A program made the translations under genes and the position numbers. From assembly GCF_020144665.1 (NCBI RefSeq), contig NZ_JAAHBQ010000007.1, positions 37,504 to 101,503 of the forward strand: a DNA stretch of 64,000 nt. Direction: 5' to 3'. The notes under the pieces are model-generated. The model did no database searches. It worked only from the letters and a program-made list of their open reading frames with translations, and was not told the DNA's origin. Shown piece by piece: positions 36,661 to 45,574 of this stretch. Within the stretch, counting starts at the first letter, position 1. Every line of letters begins with the position of its first letter. The DNA is from Oscillatoria salina IIICB1 (GTDB lineage Bacteria; Cyanobacteriota; Cyanobacteriia; Cyanobacteriales; SIO1D9).

Positions 36661-39600
36661 TTAATCGAGCATTAAAGCTTTACTAACCTCGGTTAAAAAT
36701 GCCAGCGAGTTAAACTCAACTGTTTCTGTCATTTGGGGAAATACAGATAAAGCACCAAATGATTCATCACCAATAATATTTTCATAAGGATCGAGTTTCA
36801 AGCTAATTTGTGAAGTTTTCTCAAAGCGAGAAAAATGGAACAAAGTAAGATATTTTAGAATGTCATTTTTGAGAGAATTATCATCGATTAATCCTCTCAT
36901 AATGTCATTATCGTCAATTACATCTGAATGGATTTTCAACAAAGTCGAATAAGAAATTACACCATTATAAAAACGGTCAGTTTTAGGTCCCACTTCAATT
37001 CCGTTAAACAAATTAAAAAAGACAATTGCTTGTTGTTTGGTATCTCTTGCTACTTTCATTAACTGTCTAGTATCTTGGAGATAAAGCGATTTGGATTTAA
37101 AATTTTTCAGCTTGTGAACATAATATTTATCAAAAAATACTGGGTAAATTTTGATATCGTCTCGCTCTCCTTTTAACTCTTTTATAAGACTGGGAGACAT
37201 AAAATATAGCCCTTCATCTACATCAGTTTGGGTAATATGTAAACTACTTGTATAGGGGGCTTTAGCTATATACAAAAAGTGGCGATATCCTTGGCGATAA
37301 AGATTGCTTATTGTGTCGATTAAAATTGGTGGATTGCGATACAAACGCCGCACGTGATAGTTATCGGAAAAAGTCTTTACTGTTTCGATCCGAATTGTAC
37401 CATTGTCTAAACTACTGATACTAACTACTTCTCCTGTCATGTTAGAGCAGCGATCGCGTCTTCTGCGACTATCATACCAAGCATCAGTTTCTCGACTCGC
37501 AACGACAATTATTGCTAGTTTATCTAATTGAGGTGGTTCGATATTCTCGAAACTAAAATGCTTTGGTAATCGTGAATAAAGAGAATTTAAACCATTACTA
37601 ATTTTATAAGACTTAATATTATTAATTCGGAAACCTTGGGAACTAGATAAATATTTTTCGCTTAACAGATAAGATATTATTTTGGATAAATTAGCTAAAA
37701 ACTTTTCTACTGGAAAAGGCTTTTTGTGAGTTCCTTCATGTAGCCGCACCATCGGAAGAAACAGATTCTTTGGAGCTTTTTCTAGTAAAATACTTATGCA
37801 AATATAAGCTAGCAATGACCAACTAAAATGATAAATAAAGGCTTCTTCAGACGTTATATTATCAGAAATTAAGTGGGTATTATTGTAAGAAAAGATAATA
37901 TGTTTATGTTGTTGAAAATGGCGCTCGTAGAGATTCCAACAAGGATTGTTTTTAGTACGAGGAACCCACAAGATCGGCAAAGTTGGAATTTCTTTGATAT
38001 TATATTGCCAACTAAATTGTTGTGATTCTTGATTTAAGTAATAACGAATGTCTTCTATTTCAATATTTACAGGTAGTTGACAAAGAGCGTCTGTTTCAAC
38101 ACCTGCGTTTTGGATTAAAATGTATTTGAGACATTGTTTGGGGTTACTTACAACAACATCCTCGAAGAAATTACCGTCTAAGTTACTATTGATATTTTCC
38201 TTAAGAACGCTTTTTCTAACAACAATTTGCCGCGAGTAGTTACCTGTTGGTAAAATTCTGTCTCTGTGGATAAAGTTCTGTAAAGCTTTTCTCAAAATAG
38301 CGATTTTACCTCGAACATTATAGTTTTCTAATTCTTGAATAATTCTTCGCAAAAGTGCTTCTTTTTCTTCTTGATTATCACCTCGCAGAGTCGGTAATAT
38401 TTTCCTTTCAAAATTATGAATTGGATCGTAGTTTAAATCGTTGCTAGGATGATAACCTTCTTGTTGAGGATTGTCGCAAGCAAAGACGAAGTAATATAGA
38501 AATACTCGCTGTAAAACTTTTCTGGCAAATTTTTCTCTGTTGTAGCGATCGCGTAATTCTCTTTGATGTTCCTCACTGTCAGGATTAAGAATATCGAGAT
38601 TGTAGTCGAATACGCTTTTACCACCCTGGTTTTGTACGGGGTTATTAAATTTAAATTTAAGTCCGAAAATGAATTGAGTTTCGCCTCGTTCTCGATCGGT
38701 ATTTTCTCCTAAAATACCTGCTATAATTGGTACAATCGGAAGAGAATCTACAGCTTCCGCACGAGCAAAAACGTCTCGATAGTTAACTGTTGCTCCTGCA
38801 TAATAAACGTCATAATCAGCATAGGCTTTATCTTGATGAGTAATGTAATATTCAATTAAGCGCAAACGTCGTCTCAAAGTTTGCAAGTAAATTAAAGCAG
38901 TTGCATCTACAGACCCAATATTGTCTATAATATAGGTTAAATAAGTTATTTTTGCTTCTTTTTTCAGTTTACCTAAAGTTTCTTGGTCTACTATTCGCTG
39001 TAGTTTATGAAACTCAGATTCATTATTTTCTACTTCTTCTTCGAGGATTTCGTGAAGTTCTTCTCGTTCTGTTTCGCTACTACAAGTCACTTCATTGTCA
39101 ATATAGTTTTCAACTCCTGCTTGAAGTTCAGATTGAAAACTATTGATATGTTGAACAGAAATTGTGACTTTATGAAATTTGAGCAAAGATTCCCCACCGA
39201 AACGATTTTTATCGATACTTAGTTTTTGTTTTTGTAAGTTAGTAAATTGGCGGTTAAAATTGTATATTAAACCTAATTGTTGAGAATTACCTTGAAATTG
39301 TTCTAAATTTGTTATGAGATTTGCGCCAATAAATTCAGCTATATTATCAGTGTTGAGTGTGGTACAAAGGGATTCTCGAAGAATATCTCGAATTTGCTGG
39401 ATTAATTGAGGAAAACTATTGGCAAAATTTTGGTTAAAGTTAACAGTTGCACTACGCACACCTCTAGTAGAATTTAGAGGATTTTGAATGCTTTGCCTTG
39501 ACAAATTTGCAGCGATAGTATCAAGTTTGATGAGAAGGCGTTGGCGATCTCCTGAGATTTTAAAGAGGTTTTGCTGCCTTAAATAAGTAATAATTTTCTG

Positions 39601-39663
39601 TAAAATGTCAGTGTAATCTACAACAGGTAAGTTGTCGTCACTTTCTCTAATTACGTTTGCCAT
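36661..39663 (-). CDS. 1000-residue protein of unknown family, first gene of the module
   Basis: I do not recognise this protein. The N-terminal ~450 residues are helical and charged (ERREELHEILEEEVENNES-like stretch near 205). The middle is mixed. From about 714 a clear alpha/beta region begins (LDKLAIIVVASRETDAWYDS), then RRRRDRCSNMTGEVVSIS. A helix and strand follow (LIDTISNLYRQGYRHFLYIA), then IKIYPVFFDKYYVHKL, QQAIVFFNLFNGIEVG and RFYNGVISY. This order of strands is compatible with an RNase H/PIWI-like fold, but no catalytic tetrad can be fixed by eye. No signal peptide or membrane segments. Clearly AT-rich. The helicase gene follows it. Confidence 0.75.
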   Translation of the reverse strand: MANVIRESDDNLPVVDYTDILQKIITYLRQQNLFKISGDRQRLLIKLDTIAANLSRQSIQNPLNSTRGVRSATVNFNQNFANSFPQLIQQIRDILRESLCTTLNTDNIAEFIGANLITNLEQFQGNSQQLGLIYNFNRQFTNLQKQKLSIDKNRFGGESLLKFHKVTISVQHINSFQSELQAGVENYIDNEVTCSSETEREELHEILEEEVENNESEFHKLQRIVDQETLGKLKKEAKITYLTYIIDNIGSVDATALIYLQTLRRRLRLIEYYITHQDKAYADYDVYYAGATVNYRDVFARAEAVDSLPIVPIIAGILGENTDRERGETQFIFGLKFKFNNPVQNQGGKSVFDYNLDILNPDSEEHQRELRDRYNREKFARKVLQRVFLYYFVFACDNPQQEGYHPSNDLNYDPIHNFERKILPTLRGDNQEEKEALLRRIIQELENYNVRGKIAILRKALQNFIHRDRILPTGNYSRQIVVRKSVLKENINSNLDGNFFEDVVVSNPKQCLKYILIQNAGVETDALCQLPVNIEIEDIRYYLNQESQQFSWQYNIKEIPTLPILWVPRTKNNPCWNLYERHFQQHKHIIFSYNNTHLISDNITSEEAFIYHFSWSLLAYICISILLEKAPKNLFLPMVRLHEGTHKKPFPVEKFLANLSKIISYLLSEKYLSSSQGFRINNIKSYKISNGLNSLYSRLPKHFSFENIEPPQLDKLAIIVVASRETDAWYDSRRRRDRCSNMTGEVVSISSLDNGTIRIETVKTFSDNYHVRRLYRNPPILIDTISNLYRQGYRHFLYIAKAPYTSSLHITQTDVDEGLYFMSPSLIKELKGERDDIKIYPVFFDKYYVHKLKNFKSKSLYLQDTRQLMKVARDTKQQAIVFFNLFNGIEVGPKTDRFYNGVISYSTLLKIHSDVIDDNDIMRGLIDDNSLKNDILKYLTLFHFSRFEKTSQISLKLDPYENIIGDESFGALSVFPQMTETVEFNSLAFLTEVSKALMLD

Positions 39664-39839
39664 ATTTACACCCTAAATAAAATACGCTGGGTATTGCTCA
39701 GTGTTTGATTAGATTGTTTTTCAAATAATACCATTTTTGGGTGTAGCTAGTCTCAAAAAGGTAAATCAGCGCTGAAGCGCTGACTACAAAGTTTAGGGGA
39801 GTGACGAATTTATAATCAAGCAAGTACAACTGATTATGA

Positions 39840-41009
39840 TTAATCGCGCAACTGAACTGGCATTACTAAATAAGTCATTTTTAAACCACCAAGGGGTGTA
39901 AAAATAACTGGTGTGGTAGGTGAGTTAAGTTGCATTGTGATTTCGTTACTAGGAAGAGATTTTAAGCCGTCCAGCAAATACTTAGTGTTGAAACCAATTT
40001 CGATATTGTCGCCGGACATTTCCACAGACATTACTTCTTTAGCACTGCCAACATCTTTGGCATCTACACTTAAAGCAAGTTGCTGTTTGTCGCTGTCTAA
40101 GCTAAATTTGACGATGTTATTTTTTTGGTCTGCTAAGACAGAAACTAACTCTAAACTACTGACTAACCGGCGACGATCTAAGGTCAGTTGGATGCTAAAT
40201 TGATTGGGGATTAGTTGTTGGTAATTGGGATACTGTCCTTCTAATTTTCTACTTGTTAAACGTCGATCGCCGAGTTCAAAAACCACTTGACTTTCGTCGA
40301 TGTTAAGAGCAATCAGATCGGTTTTGTCTTGCAGGGCAAATATTCGCTCTAACTCACGCAATGCTCGTGCGGGAATGGTAATTTCAAAGTCTTCTATTTC
40401 ACTTAAAGATGATTCGTTTTCTTCTTCTGATTCAGGCTCATTGGTGGTTTGGACAACTGCTAATCTATGCCCGTTTGTTGCGGCAAATTCAAAGTTATCT
40501 CCGTCAAAAGTTAGGTGAATACCTGTTAATATCTGCTTGGTTTCATCGCTACTAGCTGCGAATAAAGTTAATTTTAAACCTTCACTTAAAGCTTCGATGG
40601 GTAAAGTTAAGGCTTCGCCATCTTCAACTATGGGTAATTCGGGGTACTCGGTTGCATCCATTCCGCGCACTTGGAAGCGCCCAGAAGCGGAAATTATGGT
40701 TGCTAAAATTCCCCCTCCTAGGGTTTCTTCTTCGTCAACGATTGTGATTTCTCCTTCTCGCAAGCGGGAAACGATGTCGTTGAGGAGTTTTGCGGGTAGG
40801 CTACTTGTCCCTGGTGAGATGACTTGGGCTGGGAATGAAGTGCGAATACCGAGGCTGAGATCGAAGCCTGTTAAACTGACTTGCTGTTTTTCGGCGTCGG
40901 CGACAAAGAGGACGTTTGCCAAGATGGGATGGGTGGGGCGAGAGGGGACTGCGCGACTGACGAGGGATAGGTTGGTATTGAGGTCACTTTGGCTGCAAAT
41001 AAATTTCAT
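39840..41009 (-). CDS. dnaN: DNA polymerase III sliding clamp (beta)
   Basis: 389 residues forming three clamp domains; the dimer encircles DNA and tethers the replicase. The N-terminus MKFICSQSDLNTNLSLVSRA and the C-terminus PLGGLKMTYLVMPVQLRD with the characteristic VMPV(Q)L are typical of the clamp. The acidic insertion near 195-205 (EPESEEENESS) is common in cyanobacterial clamps. It lies 280 bp downstream of dnaA on the same strand. Confidence 0.97.
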   Translation of the reverse strand: MKFICSQSDLNTNLSLVSRAVPSRPTHPILANVLFVADAEKQQVSLTGFDLSLGIRTSFPAQVISPGTSSLPAKLLNDIVSRLREGEITIVDEEETLGGGILATIISASGRFQVRGMDATEYPELPIVEDGEALTLPIEALSEGLKLTLFAASSDETKQILTGIHLTFDGDNFEFAATNGHRLAVVQTTNEPESEEENESSLSEIEDFEITIPARALRELERIFALQDKTDLIALNIDESQVVFELGDRRLTSRKLEGQYPNYQQLIPNQFSIQLTLDRRRLVSSLELVSVLADQKNNIVKFSLDSDKQQLALSVDAKDVGSAKEVMSVEMSGDNIEIGFNTKYLLDGLKSLPSNEITMQLNSPTTPVIFTPLGGLKMTYLVMPVQLRD

Positions 41010-41289
41010 GGTTTTTGCTTTCGTTGATTTGGGGGTGCTATTGTACTATTTTTTGGCTGTGGAAAGCTTGTGGAAAAATCGAAGAGTTTTTCCACAGGGT
41101 ATTTTTGCTTATGGGGGATTGGGAATTGGTGATTGGTGATTGGGGACTGGGAGACAAGGAGGACAAGGGAGACAAGGAGGACAAGGGAGACAAGGAGGAC
41201 AAGGAAGATAAACTGCTAACTGGTAACTGTTCACTGGTAACTGTTCACTGATAACTGTTCACTGTTCACTGAAAACCCCCTCTTCAAGG
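41010..41289. other. oriC: putative replication origin region between dnaA and dnaN
   Basis: 280-bp gap with three DnaA-box-like 9-mers within 39 bp: TGTGGAAAG (41058-41066), TGTGGAAAA (41069-41077) and TTTTCCACA (41088-41096). The latter two are exact forms of TTTTCCACA, the DnaA box reported for cyanobacteria. The first differs by one base. They lie close to the dnaN start. The rest is filled with repeats, and no strongly AT-rich unwinding element is obvious besides ATTGTACTATTTTTT (41040-41054). Confidence 0.65.
41115..41275. repeat. dispersed intergenic repeat, copy 3, beside the origin
   Basis: GGGATTGG/GGTGATTGG units, then about three and a half copies of an 18-bp GGACAAGGGAGACAAGGA unit (41156-41207), then GTTCACTG/GTAACTGTTCACTG units. 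Same ingredients as 1765-1862 (opposite strand) and 27237-27363. Confidence 0.75.
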
Positions 41290-42657
41290 CTAAGGGCGAT
41301 CGCGGCTGGCGAAGTTGATGCGATCGCTTAACTGACGCAAGGTTTGGGATAGGCTGGGATCTTTTTGCTGTAATTGGGCAATTTTATCGCAACTATACAT
41401 CACGGTGGTGTGATCTTTGCCACCGAATTCTTCGCCAATTCTGGGTAAACTTAAGTCGGTATGTTGGCGCATTAAATACATCCCAATTTGTCGGGCGCTG
41501 CTAATTTCTCGTCGCCGAGAATTACTTTTTAAATCTTCTAGTGAAACGTTAAAAGTATCTGCTACTGCTTGCATAATTGCTTCGGGAGAAGCGGCGACTT
41601 TTTCTACTGGTGGATTTAAGACGGGGGCGATATTTTCTACGGACATGGCTAAACCAGAAATGGAAATATAGGCTACTGCCCGAATTAAGGCTCCTTCTAG
41701 TTCGCGAATGTTAGAAGTATAGTTACTAGCAATATATTCGATTACTTCGTGGGGTAAACGCACGCGATCGGACTCGGCTTTTTTTTGCAAAATTGCCATG
41801 CGTGTTTCTAAATCTGGGGTTTGAATATCGGCAATTAAGCCCATTGAAAAGCGAGAACAAAGTCTTTCTTGTAAGCTAGGAATGAGATTTGGTGGGCGAT
41901 CGGAAGCGATTACGACTTGTTTGCCTGATTCATGTAAAGTGTTAAAAGTGTGAAAAAATTCTTCTTGGGTATATTCTTTGCCTTCGATAAACTGAATGTC
42001 ATCTACTAAAAGTACGTCAGCCGCGCGATAATGCTCGCGAAAACTTTGCATACTGTCTTTACGAATTGAGGCTATTAAGTCATTAGTAAATTGTTCTGTA
42101 GAGACGTAAAAAACGTTAGAATCTGAAGAAATTTCTAAACGATAATGACCGATTGCTTGCATTAAGTGAGTTTTTCCTAAACCAACTCCACCGCAAAGAA
42201 ATAAAGGATTAAATTCTCGTCCGGGAGACTCAGCTACGGCTAAGGAAGCAGCATGAGCCATGCGGTTATTCGGTCCAACAACAAAGCTAGAAAAATTGTA
42301 TTTAGGGTTTAATTTTGTGGGCTTAGGTTGATTACTAGATGATTGGGCGTCATGAGTTGGTAACATGGATCGGGAAACCTCAGCCTCGCCAACCGAGACA
42401 TTTTCTCCTTTAGCTGATTTTAGTTGGATTTCGACTGGATGACCAACGAGCTCTGCAACTACATCGGCGATCGCGTTAAGATAATGTTTCTGTATGTGAT
42501 TGAGAACAAAGGGATTCGGAGTGCAGACGACGAGACAGTTATCTTGGAATTCTTGGGCGATCGCACTCTTAATCCAAGTTTCAAAGGTAGGTCGGCTTAG
42601 TTGTTGCTGTAGGCGCTCTAGGACGTGATTCCAGAGTTGTTTGGGGGATGTTTCCAC
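41290..42657 (-). CDS. dnaA: Chromosomal replication initiator DnaA
   Basis: 455 residues. Domain I is at the N-terminus ([16 protein letters not shown]). The AAA+ domain has Walker [14 protein letters not shown] and Walker [10 protein letters not shown]. Domain IV carries the DnaA-box-binding signature [20 protein letters not shown]. All are intact. It lies upstream of the putative origin and dnaN in the order dnaA-ori-dnaN on the minus strand. Confidence 0.98.
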   Translation of the reverse strand: METSPKQLWNHVLERLQQQLSRPTFETWIKSAIAQEFQDNCLVVCTPNPFVLNHIQKHYLNAIADVVAELVGHPVEIQLKSAKGENVSVGEAEVSRSMLPTHDAQSSSNQPKPTKLNPKYNFSSFVVGPNNRMAHAASLAVAESPGREFNPLFLCGGVGLGKTHLMQAIGHYRLEISSDSNVFYVSTEQFTNDLIASIRKDSMQSFREHYRAADVLLVDDIQFIEGKEYTQEEFFHTFNTLHESGKQVVIASDRPPNLIPSLQERLCSRFSMGLIADIQTPDLETRMAILQKKAESDRVRLPHEVIEYIASNYTSNIRELEGALIRAVAYISISGLAMSVENIAPVLNPPVEKVAASPEAIMQAVADTFNVSLEDLKSNSRRREISSARQIGMYLMRQHTDLSLPRIGEEFGGKDHTTVMYSCDKIAQLQQKDPSLSQTLRQLSDRINFASRDRP

Positions 42658-42745
42658 GGGGTTTGTCTCTACTTTGATTTTTAAGCGACTGAGAGCAGAA
42701 TAGTATTATCTAGCTAGCCAAAATTTTGTTTCCCAGTATTTAATC

Positions 42746-43267
42746 ATGACTGAAATCAAAGAAATTGCTCAATTAGGTAATCCAATTTTGCGCGATCGCG
42801 CGAACTTGGTAAAAAATGTTACAGATAAATCCATCCAAAGTTTAATTGATTCTCTCATGGCTACGGCTGCCTCGGCTAATGGCGTTGGCATTGCTGCACC
42901 TCAAATATCTCAATCTTATCGCTTATTTATTGTTGCTTCTCGCCCTAATCCTCGCTATCCCCACGCGCCGGAAATGGAACCTACGCCGACGATCAATCCG
43001 ATAATTATATCTCACTCTGATGAAATTGTCAAGGATTGGGAAGGATGTTTAAGTATTCCGGGTTTGCGGGGTTTAGTTCCGAGGTATCGAGCGATCGCCG
43101 TAGAATATACAGACAGGTATGGTAAAGTCCAGCAAAGGGAATTAACTGATTTTGTGGCTCGGATTTTTCAGCATGAGTTGGATCATTTGGATGGTATCTT
43201 GTTTTGCGATCGCCTGGAAAGTACCCGCGATTTATTTACCGAACAAGAGTACCTAAAAAGATTATAA
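42746..43267 (+). CDS. def: Peptide deformylase
   Basis: Removes the formyl group from nascent N-terminal methionines. 173 residues. Motif 1 is GVGIAAPQ, motif 2 WEGCLSIPG with the metal Cys, and motif 3 FQHELDHLDG with the two metal His and catalytic Glu. All complete. It is divergent from dnaA (88 bp apart). Confidence 0.96.
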   Translation: MTEIKEIAQLGNPILRDRANLVKNVTDKSIQSLIDSLMATAASANGVGIAAPQISQSYRLFIVASRPNPRYPHAPEMEPTPTINPIIISHSDEIVKDWEGCLSIPGLRGLVPRYRAIAVEYTDRYGKVQQRELTDFVARIFQHELDHLDGILFCDRLESTRDLFTEQEYLKRL

Positions 43268-43285
43268 AGGTTTGGATGTTTGAAG

Positions 43286-43308
43286 TGCGGGCATCCTGCC
43301 CGCATTTT
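43286..43308 (+). terminator. terminator after def
   Basis: 8-bp stem TGCGGGCA / TGCCCGCA with a 3-nt loop, followed by TTTT. Located 18 bp after the def stop. Confidence 0.8.
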
Positions 43309-43320
43309 GCTGACAAAATC

Positions 43321-43623
43321 TCAATTTCTTTGGTAAATTTGGCGCAATTCATCAGGAGAATTCACAGTTTTAACTGCTGCTAAAATCTCTTCTAATAATT
43401 CTACATTTTCAATTCCAAGAATTTCCGGCATTAAAGCTAACCCATCATTCCCAAATTTCAACTCTAAACCTAGAGAAATTCCTGATATGAGTCCTTCTCT
43501 GCGTAACTGTCTTTCTTCGACTCGTCCTTCCTGTCTTCCTTCGACTCGTCCTTCAAGCCTTCCTTCTTGTAAAATTTGTTGATACCAAGGAGATTCTCTT
43601 AATACTGCCATATCCCACCTCAT
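43321..43623 (-). pseudogene. duplicated 3' end of Rpn-like gene, copy 1
   Basis: 100 codons starting MRWDMAVLRESPWYQQ, equal to the C-terminal part of the full gene at 43962-44888 but with no nuclease-like core. It contains EGR repeats and ends SPDELRQIYQRN, as in the full-length gene. It is closer to the parent than copy 2 is. The open frame may be translated, but there is no support for a separate function. Confidence 0.75.
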
Positions 43624-43651
43624 GATTTACTCAAAAGTTGCTGACAAAATC

Positions 43652-43933
43652 TCAATTTTTTTGGTAAACTTGGCGCAATTCATCAGGAGAATTTGCCGTT
43701 TTAACTCCTGCTAAAATCTCTTCTAATAATTCTACATTTTCAATTCCAAGAATTTCCGGCATTAAAGCTAAACCATCATTCCAAAATTTCAACTCTAAAC
43801 CTAGAGAAATTCCTGATATGAGTCCTTCAAGTCGTCCTTCTTCTCTTCCTTCGAGTCGTCCTTCGAGCCTTCCTTCTTGTAAAATTTGTTGATACCAAGG
43901 AGATTCTCTTAATACTGCCATATCCCACCTCAT
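43652..43933 (-). pseudogene. duplicated 3' end of Rpn-like gene, copy 2
   Basis: 93 codons, same start (MRWDMAVLRESPWYQQ) and end region (ELRQVYQKN). It differs from copies 1 and 3 at several shared sites (WNDGLAL for GNDGLAL, AGVKTANSP for AAVKTVNSP) and has lost the VEERQLRRE segment. It is therefore the most diverged of the three. Confidence 0.75.
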
Positions 43934-43961
43934 GATTTACTCAAAAGTTGCTGACAAAATC

Positions 43962-44888
43962 TCAATTTCTTTGGTAAATTTGGCGCAATTCATCAGGAGA
44001 ATTCACAGTTTTAACTGCTGCTAAAATCTCTTCTAATAATTCTACATTTTCAATTCCAAGAATTTCCGGCATTAAAGCTAACCCATCATTCCCAAATTTC
44101 AACTCTAAACCTAGAGAAATTCCTGATATGAGTCCTTCCCTGCGTAACTGTCTTTCTTCGACTCGTCCTTCCTGTCTTCCTTCAAGCCGTCCTTCCTGTC
44201 TTCCTTCGAGTCGTCCTTCAAGTCGTCCTTCTTGTAAAATTTGTTGATACCAAGGAGATTCTCTTAATACCGCCATATCCCACCTCATGATTTGTTGCAC
44301 TAACTGAGTATCTAATACAAAGGTAGCAAAAAATGCGAGCAGATTTTCTAACTCGCTGAGTTGTTCGTCAGCACGCAAAACTTGTAAAGCTTCGCGGACA
44401 ATTGTCTCTTCTCCTCCTCCTCTTAAAACGGGGACAAAGGGAATTAAAGACGTTAATGATTCCTGGAAAACTATTTCTGCGTCAACTTCCCAAAGATTAA
44501 TCACGCGATAGTCTTGACGAGTTTGCAAACCTCGAAACTGAGATTCGTAGCGGTTGACAATTTCTAAATTACCACGAGGCGGTATGATATTAATTAGTAC
44601 CGGATAGACGGGCAAATTGTACTTTTCGATGGCTAAAGCAGCATAAGCTAGCATTCGCTTCGGCATTTGAACTTTATAATGCAATTGTAGTTCGTTGAGG
44701 AGGATAAATTCGCCATCGCTAGGGCTATAAGCTCGTACTAAAACATCACTTTCGCGGCTAATCCATTGAAATTCGGAACTAAGAATTTCTCTAGCTTGAA
44801 CGTCGGGAATTTGTGTTACCCATTTTACCCAGGTGTCGGGACTTAAGCTAATTAAACGTTTGCTTCCGATATCGGCTGGTTTAGTCAT
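43962..44888 (-). CDS. Rpn-like/DUF4351-type PD-(D/E)xK protein, full-length copy
   Basis: 308 residues. The N-terminal ~200 residues hold a nuclease-like core: SPDTWVKWVTQIPD, ISRESDVLVRAYSPSDGEF, and LLNELQLHYKVQMPKRMLAY. The Asp in ESDVLVRA, the Glu in NELQ and the Lys in HYKVQMPKRM give a D...ExQ...K pattern. The C-terminal part has tandem EGR(L/Q) repeats (EGRLEGRLEGRQEGRLEGR) of a charged helix and a small helical tail. Rpn/YhgA-type proteins are putative recombination-promoting nucleases and are numerous in cyanobacteria. Exact function unknown. Two 3'-end copies follow it in tandem. Confidence 0.8.
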   Translation of the reverse strand: MTKPADIGSKRLISLSPDTWVKWVTQIPDVQAREILSSEFQWISRESDVLVRAYSPSDGEFILLNELQLHYKVQMPKRMLAYAALAIEKYNLPVYPVLINIIPPRGNLEIVNRYESQFRGLQTRQDYRVINLWEVDAEIVFQESLTSLIPFVPVLRGGGEETIVREALQVLRADEQLSELENLLAFFATFVLDTQLVQQIMRWDMAVLRESPWYQQILQEGRLEGRLEGRQEGRLEGRQEGRVEERQLRREGLISGISLGLELKFGNDGLALMPEILGIENVELLEEILAAVKTVNSPDELRQIYQRN

Positions 44889-45031
44889 GAATGAAAGTTA
44901 TTCAAGTAGATGTAATTTTGGCTTTTGGTGGGTAGAGAGTAGATTGAATTTGCTAGCAATATTTTGACGGTGATTATTGGCGGAAAAATTTACTCTGCTA
45001 ATATTCAGTATATATCTATCTGGTAAATTTT

Positions 45032-45559
45032 ATGCAAGAAAATTCTGTTATCAAAATTAATTTTGCTGATTTAGCTGTGATTAAAAATGGCAATAGTCAA
45101 CGTTTACCTTTGTCGGATTTAGATAAGAATAGTCATATTCATGGGGAATTAATAATTAAGATAAAAGATCGCGGTGTGCCGCGTTTGGGTTATTGGGGAA
45201 AGAATGATGTTTGTTTCTCGCAATGGATTCAGGAGTTAACGAATATACGTCGAGAGTTTAGAGGCAAAATTGATTCTGTGTATGTTTTTGATGAGGGTGA
45301 ACAAGGTCAACCTGCTTTTTTGTTTGAAAGAAAAGGAGAGATGATGTATTTGTCAATCGTAGATTCTATACTTTCTGATGGTAAGGGCGAGAAAAATTGG
45401 CAGAAGGTAGAGTTTAGTTATCGAGATTTTGTGCGCGAATACGAAGGTTTTTGTCAGCAGTTTTTCGCGGAGATTGAAAAGGCTGCACCACAAGCAGCGC
45501 ATTTGTGGGTAAATACATTTTTACCGAAGTTGGGATCGCTACTAGCTTCTCTTAATTAA
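45032..45559 (+). CDS. Uncharacterised cytoplasmic protein
   Basis: 175 residues, no signal peptide or membrane segment, no motif I recognise. Starts MQENSVIKINFADLAVIK and ends LWVNTFLPKLGSLLASLN. The middle is beta-rich with a RKGEMMYLSIVDS segment. It sits alone, 143 bp downstream of the divergent Rpn-like gene start and 15 bp from the convergent mutL stop. Single clean frame; codon use looks like its neighbours. Confidence 0.65.
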   Translation: MQENSVIKINFADLAVIKNGNSQRLPLSDLDKNSHIHGELIIKIKDRGVPRLGYWGKNDVCFSQWIQELTNIRREFRGKIDSVYVFDEGEQGQPAFLFERKGEMMYLSIVDSILSDGKGEKNWQKVEFSYRDFVREYEGFCQQFFAEIEKAAPQAAHLWVNTFLPKLGSLLASLN

Positions 45560-45574
45560 ACCCTAATTAGTGAA

